From NCBI GenBank assembly GCA_024500155.1, contig CM044858.1, positions 37,491,786 through 37,555,785 on the forward strand: DNA of 64,000 bases, read 5' to 3'. Positions 11,401-23,082 of the stretch are shown here, piece after piece. The position numbers were made by a program, and so were the translations under genes. This stretch comes from Chenopodium formosanum. Its lineage: Eukaryota > Streptophyta > Magnoliopsida > Caryophyllales > Amaranthaceae. The notes below the pieces were generated by a model. The model worked only from the letters and a program-made list of their open reading frames with translations, had not been told where the DNA came from and did not search any database. Every line of letters begins with the position of its first letter. Within the stretch, counting starts at the first letter, position 1.

Positions 11401-13164
11401 TTGAGCTACAAGTTGATGTTCAAGGCTAACTGGTATTTGGTTCAACGATTCAGCTAAACCCGGCAGCAATATTTTGAAACTGAAACTTGTACCACCTTTT
11501 TCCTTGACTGCTTCACCCACAATATCAGCAGTACCTAAAAGTGATAATCGATTGCATTATATTAGAGAAATTTGAATAGCTACCTTCACATCTACCGGAC
11601 ACAAACACATATCTTTGAGAATGAATCATAGGCATAATTTTCCTAATGTTAGTGCTATAATAACAAAGCTATAATACGTAGTAATAAAATAAAACATATA
11701 TTGTTTGTATTTTAAGCTTTACACTATTTAGCTAAATAGAACAAAATATTATACGCTCAACCTTTAATTTTTCATAAATGAAAATGCAGCAATATTACTA
11801 GAAAGCATTAAATTTTACATATTCTTAGTTACATTACAACTTATAAAATTAGTGGATTTTACCAAGACCAGGAATCTTGATACTTAGCACAGATTCTTTT
11901 TGCTGGATGCCTCTTCCTCCATTATCCATGCTACAAAAAAATTAACATTCACTGTAAAACAACAAATTAATATATATGTTGTCAATAAATATACTCATAA
12001 CACTTAAAAGTAATAAATAGGGAAAGAGAAACATACATAGGAGGGGCAACAAGATTAGTAGGTGATGGAATATAATCGTAGAGATATCCAGCAAGATGAA
12101 CTCCCCTTGAACCACTAAGGGAGAAGACTATGTCTTGAGGTCCATGAAAATCCAACTTAAGATTAGCCATATCACACTGACATACTTTCAACGAGCAAAT
12201 GAGAATATCACTTGCATTGTTGTAATTCACGGAGACCAAGCTTCGGTCGTTGTCTCCCGATTTGTTCTCCAAAGTAGCCTACAAATTATTCAACAAAATA
12301 CATATTATAGACTTGGATTTAAATGTCATTCTTAACTTCACATCAAGAAAAGAAAAGAAAAAAAAAAAAAACATCCTTCAAAATTAGTTACCTTTCACAA
12401 ACGAAATAACAAAGACTATATATGCTAATAAGGGAAAACAACCAAAAAAAAAAAGCTTAATAATTTAACTGGAAGCTGCTTAATTTATACAGTATAAATT
12501 ATAAAATAGTAAAACATTCCCCCTAATTAAAATTATAATTTATAAGTGGTTTGATAAAACAATTAATAAAGGATGAGGTTAACATATCAATAATTTGCCA
12601 TTTCATTTGCTAAGCTTTTTCGACAAATTTTTATGATTTTAGTTTCTATTTTAAAAGCTCACAACGCAAATAAAGGAAAAAATGTTTCAGATGTATAGGT
12701 TAGAATTACTTTTTTTTTAAGGTAAAAAGAAATAGGAAAGAAATATCAGCAAAGAAATGAAAATGGATCATTACCTTTTATGTGAAATTTTTATAAGGTT
12801 TAGATTAGTTATCCTCATTATGCTTAAATTTATTCTACTACTACATCACAATTTGTATTTGCACACTTTTCATTTTTTTTTTTAAAAAAAAAAAAAACAG
12901 CAACAACAATTTTAACTTGATATACTAGCTAGTTATAACTTATAGGTGATTTGATAAAAATAATAATAAAGGATCGATGAGGCTATACAAAAATTACAAA
13001 CAAAGAAATAAGAAGCAAGCAAGTGAAGACTGAAAACAAAACCTGGGAAATATGAAGGCTCTTGAATGAATTGCAAGGCAAAGTCACTGTAACTGGTTTT
13101 CCCGGCAAAACCTTGATCCCTACATGTATGGAAATTATTCATTAATCAAATTTAAATTAAAACA

Positions 13165-13195
<31 letters not shown>

Positions 13196-14161
13196 GGAGT
13201 GAAACAAGGTTGCATTTGAAGCAGAAGAAGAATGATCAAGTTGATCTTATAATGAAATTTCTTTGATAATTATTGTCAAAATTGAAATTAAAACTGAAAA
13301 AGTTAAGATTTTTAGAGTGTATGTAACAAGTATAGGTAAATATGGGAGTACTTGATTATAGAGTTTTAAAAGAAAGGAGATGAAAGAGTGAAGGGTTACA
13401 GTAGGTTACTTGTAGTGTGATAGCGCGCTTCCAAAGATGAAACTAAGCTTATCCCATTTTAGTATACACACAAATCACCCCCAAAACCCACCTTAAACAT
13501 GAAACTAAGCTTAGCCCATTTTAGTATACACTCTAAAAACATAATAGGTCAAGATAGGCACAAGATTAATTAGGCATAAATATTAGGCAACACATACATC
13601 ACTTAATTTCACTCATATCACACAGTTCACAGCAGACTCATCTTCTAAGTTTTAGGCCATTAAAACTACTCAAACTTGCTTGGAATCACGCCAAATTAAT
13701 ATGGTGATAGCCTAACATGATACTAATTTATTTTGGGCAAGAAAACAAACCATATAATCATATTTGAGACTCATAATTCACACCCAAAACATGTTGCAAC
13801 AAGTTACTCGCGGATTTCAGTCTCCCATGCTCAAAAACAATTAAGTCCAAACCATGTTTAAACCTAATGAAATCATCTCAAAAATACCATACAACAGTTA
13901 GGGTTTGATATTCATTACATATAGGCATGAAAACATGAACAAAACTCATCAAATTGGGAATTAAACCATGCGAAAATATGCAGCAAAAAGGGCAACTAAA
14001 ATACAGTAATAATATCCTATAATCAAGGTAACTCTACCCAAAAATATATACTTCATAAGATAAGCATATCAAATAATATCTTAACAAAAATTCAAAAGGA
14101 AAAACAAGATTACGTACCCCAGAAAGTCCTCTCCGGAGAAGACCGTTGGTCGTCGGACATT
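5420..14161 (-). CDS. Nucleoplasmin-domain FKBP-like protein with a mini-exon repeat array, no isomerase domain found
   Basis: Sixteen minus-strand exons were read: 14119-14161, 13043-13119, 12037-12278, 11863-11930, 11324-11534, 10761-10841, 10587-10664, 9894-9971, 9162-9239, 8570-8647, 6927-7067, 6297-6377, 6140-6217, 5923-6000, 5672-5752 and 5420-5501. All have GT-AG borders, phases agree at every junction, and the sum is 1575 nt (524 aa plus stop). Exons 1-3 give the NPL domain of FKBP43/53-type proteins (FWGIKVLPGKP, LHISQATLE, VFSLSGSRGVHLAGYLYD). Exons 4-5 give a probably helical segment around LLPGLAESLNQIP. Exons 6-16 give charged repeats. Family members normally end with an FKBP isomerase domain; here TGA follows mini-exon 16, where a splice donor seems to have been lost. 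Nuclear, histone-related chaperone activity is inferred from family only. Confidence 0.75.
7710..8389 (+). pseudogene. LINE ORF2 remnant: zinc-binding RT-associated domain and RNase H tail
   Basis: The open stretch shows the zf-RVT pattern around CDFCGNDRKDTQHIFRFYC and a preceding WKLDTLPKWK. It is followed by a decayed RNase H end (YMDSTQLIFSLQGRQ, about 8177-8389). A 23-bp run containing ATGAGTGATTCCACTTCC occurs twice (about 8019-8041 and 8087-8110), consistent with an internal rearrangement. Confidence 0.75.
7710..8450 (+). mobile_element. 5'-truncated LINE in intron 10 with an empty paralogous site
   Basis: Insertion between duplicated TTACAGAT (7702-7709 and 8451-8458), ending in a 36-nt poly(A) at 8415-8450. 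The paralogous intron at about 9045-9130 carries the same flanking sequence without the element (around 9094-9110), which fixes both ends. It is antisense to the host gene. Only the distal part of ORF2 is present. Confidence 0.92.
10365..10425 (-). pseudogene. Possible decayed mini-exon
   Basis: On the minus strand ATTCATCAAATGAAGG|GTATTG resembles the 3' end and donor of mini-exons 14 and 15. The upstream coding half and acceptor are not recognisable. Confidence 0.3.
13165..13193. repeat. (AAT)n microsatellite
   Basis: About nine copies of AAT, 46 bp upstream of exon 2 in intron 1 of the right-hand FKBP-like gene. Confidence 0.95.
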
Positions 14162-14334
14162 TCACTGATGATCATATTTGGAAAGTTGAGATTGAAAAAA
14201 GAAGAAACGTGAAATTTTTGTTCTAGAAGGTAAATATAGAAGTAGAAGATAATGCAAGATAGTAGTCAATTGAGATTGAAGAAGAAAAAGAAACGTCAAG
14301 TTTTTGTTTATAGAAGGTAGATAACTAAAGACAG

Positions 14335-14357
14335 TATATATATATATATATATATAT
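14335..14357. repeat. (TA)n tract in the 5' flank of the right FKBP-like gene
   Basis: Twenty-three bases of alternating TA lie about 175-195 bp upstream of the start codon. The paralogous position (about 2518-2525) has only GTATATGAG. It may include the TATA element. Confidence 0.9.
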
Positions 14358-15149
14358 GAGTAGAAAGAATGAAGATCATGAATAGGTGAGTGGGAATTGA
14401 ATAAGGAAGGAAAGTTGCTTGCGTTTACCGAAGAGTCTAATTATTACACTACACGATCATCATTATTATAGAATAATCTTTTCAATTGTCTGTCTTTTCA
14501 ATTTCTCTTTGAGAATAAGAAAAAGCGCCAATATAATGAGAGAAAAATATCAATTTATCACAAATTATTATTTGTATTGTTGTATATGTACATATGTTTT
14601 TAAACAGTGCACATTTTAATACTTGTTAAGTTGTTATATGATTTTTTATGAATTATTTAAGAGCTAGTGCAATATAATTACTTTGTATTTGTATATATTT
14701 GGGGATTTTTTTAATTTAATTTTTTTTTTACGAATTACAATCAGATAAATCAATTATGGTGTTTAAAAAATAGTATTATACTTCATCTAGGCCATATTGA
14801 ATAATTGTTACAATAATTTGGTATGACGGGGATGAATTAAGGGGATTACATTAACAATAATGTCAATAAATAATAAAAGTAATTATTGATAAGAATTTTT
14901 ATTCATTGTATATATATATATGTTGTATATCTAAACATATTATTAGGGTGTTATAAACTTATAATAGTAATAATACAAATATCGGTGTATGTGTACTACT
15001 CCTTGCTTTAAACTTTATTTTACAAAATAAAGTACATAACTACTATATCAAGAAAAATTAAAAAAATTAAAAAGTCAAAACCCTCATAATGCTCGGAAAA
15101 ATGGTCCAATTTCATATATTATAGCTAGGGGTGACCCAAACCTTCTATC

Positions 15150-15152
<3 letters not shown>

Positions 15153-15184
<32 letters not shown>
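15153..15184. repeat. Poly(A) tract
   Basis: Thirty-two consecutive A. It could be the tail of a retroposon, but neither a body nor flanking duplications were recognised. Confidence 0.9.
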
Positions 15185-15185
<1 letters not shown>

Positions 15186-15864
15186 AGTACTTAAAATTAA
15201 AATTGATATCTAATGTTTCAGTCTTTCAGATATAATTGATCCGGTGATGCTCAATTTTTGAATAACCATCTAATATTACTATGATATAACGCCACCACCT
15301 AATATAACCTTTCATTTGATCTGGTCATATATGGTGTGATTTCATTTAAACTACGGAGTATTGATTTTGGAGATCATAGCAATAATCCATTAAATGAATT
15401 GCGCTATGCCACTTTCATTGTAAAATGCACGTTAATGAGCAAATTAAAATGCATGTCATGATGGGGCTTGACATTAATTAATGAGCAAAGGATTAGTGAA
15501 GGGTTGAAGGTGAATGAGGTTAATAATTAATTAATGAGAGGTGATGAAGAAAGAGGGATATCAATTGTTTATAAAGGATTTGAAGTTTTGAACCGTGATA
15601 GAATTACTGTACTAGTGTTAGGGTCGGGCAATGCCCTAAGTTACTGTATTATTTTCATGATAAAATCTTTATTAATATTTAATTTTTATTGAATGACATG
15701 TGATATGGGTAATAGCTTAATGATTAAGACATTGAAGTTTAAATTTGAAGTTTTGAATTCAAATAAAAAATACAATAAATTACATACATGGTTCACAACT
15801 TCACATAACCATACAATATTATTTTCTAACAATAATTTAGTCTTAAGCCATATTTAAAGCATGT

Positions 15865-15990
15865 AACTAATTATGTGTTCCTTATAATCCTTTTATATGT
15901 TGGTTTAAATTTGTTATGAGTACTAAAGTAATTAAATATGTGTTCCTTATATATGTTGGTTGAAATTTGTTATGACTTGTGAGTACTAAA
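15865..15990. repeat. Imperfect tandem duplication of about 65 bp
   Basis: Both copies contain ATGTGTTCCTTATA, TATGTTGGTT and AAATTTGTTATGA followed by GAGTACTAAA. Confidence 0.8.
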
Positions 15991-16172
15991 ATTATATTCT
16001 TACATAGTTGTTAATTAAGTATTTTTTTTAGTTTTTCTACTCCATGGGATCATATTTCAAGAATCAATGCAACCACTTAAATTTACATCACCCTTATTAC
16101 GGAGTAATTATTATTAATTATTAATCCCCCTATAATTTTTTAAAGTACTAATCTGACAAACCTGACTTCTTA

Positions 16173-16402
16173 GGGCTTGTTTGATATTGTTTTTTGTTTT
16201 CAATTTTCTGTTTTTTTGAAAACTAAAAACCAAAAACAGGAAACAAGAAAAAGGTGTTTCCACTTTTTGGTTGTCAGTTTTCAAAATTATCATAATTTTA
16301 ATAAATTTGACTAATTTTTTATTCATTACATGATATATATCATATGATTTTAAAAAACAAAAAACCAAAAAACAGAAAACCACAGTGATGCCAAACGAAC
16401 CC
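16173..16402. mobile_element. Tourist-like MITE (PIF/Harbinger type)
   Basis: Flanked by TTA (16170-16172, 16403-16405). The ends are inverted: GGGCTTGTTTGATATTG on the left, and GGGTTCGTTTGGCATCAC when the right end is reverse-complemented. The interior is AT-rich with CAAAAAACAG-type repeats. Confidence 0.75.
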
Positions 16403-16560
16403 TTAATTAACGGGTCTGTTTGTTTATCTGTCAGACCCCTTAGCTAGAGACCCGTTGCTTGACAGTTTGTAAAGCATTTTTCAAAGGGTCTCTTTGCTGT
16501 TTTTTGTAGTAGCTAGTGTTATTAATCCCCCTATAAAAGGATTAATAATTATTATCCCCT

Positions 16561-16562
<2 letters not shown>

Positions 16563-16598
<36 letters not shown>
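16563..16598. repeat. Poly(T) tract
   Basis: About 36 consecutive T. Confidence 0.9.
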
Positions 16599-16599
<1 letters not shown>

Positions 16600-17528
16600 A
16601 AACAACTGCCTTTGTCTTTGGTTGGTAATTAAAATATTTATGGAATAAATTAAAAAAAAAACTTTAATGTCATTTCATTTTCCCATTTATCTTATCGATT
16701 TTCCAAACATCTTATCAAACCGTCATTTATACTCAACACTCAAGTGACGTTATTATGATTTATGGCTATTAATTAAGGCAAGAGATGCAATAAAGCAAAA
16801 GGTACACCTTTTTTTTTTTGTACAAGGGCAAAGAAAAAAACTAAATTTTGTCCTAGTGAATAAGTAATGCATCAACGGCTCATTTTTATTTTTTGTTCTA
16901 CTGTACTAAACCTCTCGAATTATTTTTATATTTATGTGACACTTGATTTTAAAATTTTAATTAGTTATTTTTTATGGCTTTTGAATTTTTAAATTTTAAA
17001 AGAAATTGCAAAAAAAATTTAAAAAATCATTAGCTAAACTATGGAGTACTATTTTTCTCTGTGGTTCTCTAGATCTCTTGAAAAACACTCCCCAAAAAGT
17101 ATAATAGTCTCCTACGAAGTATTTTCTAATGTGAAAATGATCATATATGTGCACAACATGGGGTTCCAAAATCATGTCAATTCCAATTGAAGTCTCTGGA
17201 CAACTTGCTCCCTTACTTGGACAGAAATGTAGGAATTATATAGCAAACTCGTCAATTTTCCCTCCCCCTTATTACATACTCCGGTAGAGTTAGTAGCTCG
17301 TATTTCGTATTATATCGTTGGCCTACTTCCTCATTTCACCCCTGCAGAGTGTTACACTTCTTTGGGGGTATCCAAAAAAGAGAGTGAAATTAAGAGTTCA
17401 CCAGAACTTTTAGTCCTGCACTCCTGCCTAAATAAAATTGATGCATACAATGAACATAATTGGCACCATAACAGCTGACGACTATGCAGCCTCCATAGAT
17501 AATTATTAAGGTTAGATTACATCATCAA

Positions 17529-17622
17529 AGATTACAGGAGGGTTGTATTAAACAACCATTTTTCGTACAATATGAGATTACAGGAGGGTTGTAATAAACA
17601 ACCATCTTTCGTACAATATGTA
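17529..17622. repeat. Tandem duplication of about 47 bp
   Basis: GATTACAGGAGGGTTGTA and TTTCGTACAATATG recur in two adjacent copies with few differences. Confidence 0.85.
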
Positions 17623-18372
17623 CTTAAGACTATAAAGAGTATAGTACTAGAGTGATATGCCATATCTAGGCTTATCATACTGCGCATCTGCACATCTGTT
17701 GCAGTGTATTTTGTAGCAAAATTAACTTGAGAGTCAAGACTGCTAAATCCACATCATATCAAACTGCTCATCATGTTAAACATGGAGTTAAGGATATTCA
17801 TTGTACATTGAAGAATTTCATAAGCAATATGCATTTGCTAACTGCTCCATCCCCTAGCAGACCAGCCGGATACAACTTGAATGAGGGGATCCTCTATCTC
17901 AGTGGAGTAGACAGAAGCCTCACTCCATAGAATGATACCGAGATAAATAAAGATAAAAGCGACTAGCCGACTACCCGCCATTGAAAATTAAAAACCACTT
18001 TACACCCCATTAATTGGAACCTGTCCACCTACAGGCTCCCAGGGTAATAATTAAGACATTTGACCTAGCAACGAACCTGAGAAGTGAGTAGAAAGAGCAG
18101 AGCAGACAGAATTCCAGAAATGATCGCTAAATCATCCAGGTGACCCATAGTCCCATACATTGCACGTAAATAATATCCATCGATGTGTCACCAGCTGAAA
18201 CATGGTCAATCATGCTTGCATTTACAAAGCCATCTTCTGCTGAAAATTATTGCTGAAAAAGCCAGTCCAAAAATTGCAAGAAGGCAAACTGCAGCATTGA
18301 AGGGAAAACTTAAGCAGCTGAGAATAAAACCAATTTATAATTGTGAATTGAGCAACATAAAACAGAATACAT

Positions 18373-18412
18373 CCCCCCCCCCCCCCCCCCCCCCCCCAAC
18401 ACACACACACAC
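18373..18412. repeat. Poly(C) followed by (AC)n
   Basis: About 25 C, then AACACACACACACAC. Tract length may be an assembly estimate. Confidence 0.9.
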
Positions 18413-19074
18413 GGACACACCCCTTTACCTTTGTCACCCCACCAGACATTTGGGATCTCAATTTGCAATTTTGATTAAGCATGCTCTGTATCTCCCAATC
18501 CCCATCCCAAAACACCAAATAAGGGAAAAACAAAACCACACACAGTGAAAAAAAGATAAATGCTTCAACTCAGCATGAAGGAGAGAATCATGAGTCATCA
18601 CCCTGAGCAATATACTTTAAACAGATCAATTCCAAAGTGACAGTCATTGTGACCCTGCAGTTAAACAATTAAGCACATCTAAACCATAAGTCCCTTCCTA
18701 CATCTCATCACGTGTCCACTTCTTCCTAATTTAGCCTATGCCACTTCATCTGTCAAAGCCTTCAACATTAATAACTTATTCAATTTGGTGATTTGGCCAG
18801 TTGTAAGAGTTTTTTGGGACACATGATGAGAAACACAAAAGAACAGAAAATATTTAATAATGTGCAATATCTTATTTCAGAATGACCTGACAAAAGGAGT
18901 TTCAGATAAAATGGTTCATCGATGGTTTTTAAGATGAAAGTTCCATTACCATTTCACCACTGGTTTGAAGATGCTGGTCTATGAACTTATGAAGTGAAAG
19001 GGAAAGTTACATAACAAACTATTTTCAAGAATTATTTTCTGTGGCTTATTAGTTTTGTTGATTAAATATATATA

Positions 19075-19336
19075 CCTCCTCCGTTTTTTTAATATTGCAC
19101 CACTTGTCTTTTAAGTAAGTATCACAAATATTGCACCATTTCTATTTTAGGAAAAAAAAAATTGTGTTCTCACTAAAAATACCAAATATACCCTTACTTT
19201 TCAACCCTTGATTTTCTAGTTTATTATACCATCACAAGGGCTATCTTGTATTTTTACCTTTCTCTCTCTTCGTTTTTCCACTACCAAAAAATTTGTGCCC
19301 AACCCCTATGGTGCAATAAAAAAAGAACGGAGGAAG
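19075..19336. mobile_element. Stowaway-type MITE
   Basis: TA on both sides. Inverted ends read CCTCCTCCGTTTTTTTAAT on the left and GAACGGAGGAAG on the right. Terminal ATATTGCACCA on the left is mirrored by TGGTGCAATA near the right end. Confidence 0.8.
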
Positions 19337-19338
19337 TA

Positions 19339-20345
19339 TTTTTTTTAAATCTCAACCACTGTTTAACATGTTACAATACTCGGTATATGGGAGCAGGGTT
19401 ACCTAATATTCCCCTCCCCTCCCCTCACCCCCTCCCCCCGCCCTACTGCAATTTAATACTTCCGTTACAATACTCAATACTTTTGTGTATTAATACTCCC
19501 AAATTGGCATATTGTAATTTCCTAATGCATACGGATAGGATTTAACGAGGGGTGTTGGGGAGAAGAATAGGTCAACAAGGCAGGGTTTGTTTATTTGTCT
19601 CCAAACACCATACTACCATAGAGGCTTTGGGTGTGGGAGGGGGGTTTCTTCTTTTGCTATCCTGTTACGTCTTGTTTCTTTAGCAGGGTTACCTAATACT
19701 CCCCTCCATTCACAAATTCTTGATTTTAGCTTTAACATACCAATTTTCCCAATTTTTTTTTTCCTGAAAAACCTTTAGGGCGTATTATTTTTGTCGTACA
19801 TGATTTCAGAAAACTTATCATACAAAATCCCCAAACATATTGTAATACTCCCAGCTAGTGTATTGTGATCTCGTACTCATTCCGCGTATTGTAAAACTCC
19901 CAACTAGCGTATTGTGATCTCGTACTCACTCCGCGGATTGTAGTAAGTTCATGTTACCAGACATATATTGAGATATGTACTAGTGATCATCCCAAAGAGA
20001 ATTTCCTATAGATTGTGGCAACAATGGCTAAAATATGCACATAAATGTTTATGAAAGTAAAATTTGTCCATGAAGCACAAAAGATGAATTCATGAGCCTA
20101 TAAATCGACATTGTAAGCCAAGTGAGATATCCAGTGTGTTCCACCTTTAAATGGAGAGTTGCCAGTGAATTACAAATATATTAAAATTTAGTTTAGCTGA
20201 AGCTAAAGTGCTCTAAGCCTTCACTGGGGATTTTTAAAATCTTAGTAGAACAAATTAAGGGGGAAAAAAAAAAAGAAAAACAAGAAAAGAAAATGTGAAA
20301 GGCAAGACCATCCCATAATTGAAATTTCAAGAAATGCCAACGTAC
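19339..20345. other. Spacer with low-copy tandem repeats
   Basis: GCAGGGTTACCTAATA followed by a C-rich stretch occurs at about 19394 and 19682. A 46-bp unit with CGTATTGTGATCTCGTACTC is duplicated at about 19846-19936. The stretch next to 20346 could be an intron or alternative 3' end of the phosphatase gene. Confidence 0.55.
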
Positions 20346-23039
20346 CAGATAAAGCACTGAATACAAAAATGGCCAAGCGGTATCGGACAATCCATGGCAG
20401 ATCAACTTCAAGAGAGCAATATTTCTTCCTCGAGGCTTTATTGTCAGAGGCAGCTAGTTCTATGTTTCCATCTTGAATATCAGATAACGGGATCTTCTTA
20501 CTAATGATCGGTGACCCATTGATATCTCTAACTTCGACTTTTATAATCACGGGATCAGATTTCCATTGTATCTCAATGACACCGAAATTGGGTTGCCCTG
20601 TAAACATTCTGATGAGTTAATTGTCCATCATCCCGCCTAGGGCGCCTAGTATTATGGATTTACAAGCTGAGGCATTAATAAAGGCAAGAAAGGTTTACCA
20701 TAAACACATGATTTGTATCTGCAATTTTGCTCCATAACTCTACCAGTAGTTGGTAAGCACCACGCCATCAGTCTCACTAAGAAACGCAGTGATGGTGGGA
20801 CTACCCCCTCAATAGATTGTGTCAGCCCACTAGAAGTAATGTCATACAATGGATATCCAGTAGCACAGTCATATCGTGTAATTTCCGCAAAGTGGACATC
20901 TCCACTGATGAATAAAACACCATCCCTCTTTACAACAGAAAAAGGGGCAGGCACACAGGTTATGGAAACAAGAAGCACATTAGCAATTTAGACTCATTTC
21001 CAACTGATTGCTGGAAAAATGCCAATAAATTTCTAGTAATAGTAACAACAACGATACTTTGCACTAAGTCATTAGTTCATTAATTGATCATTTGGATAGA
21101 TAAGGAAAAGTCTCACCTTACTATCATTTATCAACTGAAAGAGCCGTTTCCTCTCTTTAGGAAAACGTCCCCAACCCTCGACGGAAAAGAAAGGACTTGT
21201 AACAGCTGAATGATTTGATAAGACCTAAATGGAAAATCAGAAACAAATTAACAGTAAATATACCAATATCCATATTACCAAATATCACAGACACCGTAAA
21301 GAAGTCAAATTTCAAACTTAAAAAATATATTTATTTATATATATTATATATAAAAAGTACAATTATAATTCAATTAACACATGTTGCATTACTGAGAGAT
21401 CATGCTAAAGGCTAGCATCTATCACTAGTCTAGGTTTGTACAGAAGTTGCACATCTCTTTTTCCCATCCCCATCCTCAATTTTTGTTTTGTTACTCCTTT
21501 GAGTGGTAAAGTTAGGCACCCTAGTCTAAGTTCTTTTAGTGAGTGACTTCATTATTTAAAGCCCAAGGGAACACTATGGCAATGAGGGTCCTACTGTTCC
21601 TAGCCGTGCCTCATTGAAATGAGGCACCCTCAATAAATATCAGAATATTTTTAAGAAATATTTTAAGTTGTCACGGCCTCAAGTGCACCTCTTTGAATAC
21701 GGTTTGCAAATTTCAAAAAACCATTGTATCCCATTCGCCTAGCACCTCAATGCCTCGGCACACTTTATTTTATACACTGGCATTAATACTACTATTTGAC
21801 TTACTAGCATGACTGTTAGCTTCCTTGACATATACTTCCTCCGTTTTCTTTTACTTGCAACACACCTTTTAAGCACGCAATTTTAGGAGATGATTAGTGA
21901 GGATAAACAAGCGATTTTATCAATATAATTTTTACACGAAAATTAGAATAGTGTTAAGTATCATTTGTAAAAATTATAATGAAAAATTTGTCCGTTTACA
22001 TTACATAAACTCGACCTCAAAACACGTGCCACAAGGCTGTGTTGCAAGTAAAAGAAAACGGAGGAAGTAGTTACTAACTAGCCTTTTAATACTAATAAAA
22101 TCATTGAAATAAAGGTTTTAACTGTTTGCATTTCTTATGGAAAATTTGAAACATAGGTGGGAGGAACATAACTATATTTAAGATTCAAGAGGAATTTAAG
22201 TGAGTAACATAAAAACATACTCGTAAAAGTATAATTTAGGGAATATACAGGGACCAGCTATGATTTTTACTAATCTATACTATATATTAAAAGGCGTTCC
22301 TTTTAAAGAAACAGTGCCACGTGGCACTCTTCAAAGTATGTGTACGTATGTCACAATGCCATGTCATCATCCAACATATATGCGCAACGTAAGCTAGCCA
22401 CTTCATTTAACAAAATAAAATATGCTTACAACAAGATTCGAACCCATAACCTCCAATATACATAGGTAATTCTTTTACCATCTCAACCAACTATTATTAA
22501 TGTTTCAAGTTTCACATAATATTATAATATTCCTTTCATTTATTAAGTAAATCAGAGGTAATATAATTCATTTATTTTTCACAAGATTAAAATATAAATA
22601 CATATGATGTAAAAAAAAAAAAGTGACATCCAAGGCAATGCCCGAACCACTACACACACTAACTACACAAATAATCCAACATAATTGTTAAATTAAAGTA
22701 AGAAGTACACAAATTAGCAACCCGGGGCATCGCCTAGGATACACACTAGTAAATAATTAAAAAGACATAAATTGAAAGGTTAAAGGGAATGGGGACATAT
22801 GGCACTACTGGTTTGTGTTTAGAAAATACTAGATTAGTGCTTGTGCAATGCACGGATTTACCAGTAATATATCTTGGGATTTTTGTAATTTTTTTTATAG
22901 TTTACAATATTTATAAGTTCAATTTAATTGACTTTAATTAATTATGCTAACAACTCCTATAAAGACTCTAACAACCTAATATGAACATAAATTACCAAAA
23001 TAATATATACTTATTTTAAATTAATTACCTAAATAATAG

Positions 23040-23082
<43 letters not shown>

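Larger units (their letters stand above)
14358..16169. other. Gene-free spacer upstream of the FKBP-like pair
   Basis: Up to about 14540 it is the duplicated 5' flank. Beyond that no gene was recognised. It holds a 32-nt A-run (15153-15184) and a tandem duplication (15865-15990). Confidence 0.6.
16406..19072. other. Gene-free spacer
   Basis: Holds a T-run (16563-16598), a tandem duplication at 17529-17622 and a poly(C)/(AC)n tract (18373-18412). On the minus strand an acceptor at about 18661 followed by a short frame could be the last exon of the phosphatase gene (see findings). No other gene was recognised. Confidence 0.5.

Noticed and set aside
15700..15830. tRNA-like sequence TAGCTTAATGATTAAGAC as a SINE
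   Set aside because: Only weak A-box and B-box similarity, no tail and no target duplication could be seen.
18183..18548. 121- and 105-codon frames on opposite strands
   Set aside because: Both pass through the poly(C)/(AC)n tract, giving Pro and Gly runs; no conserved motif.
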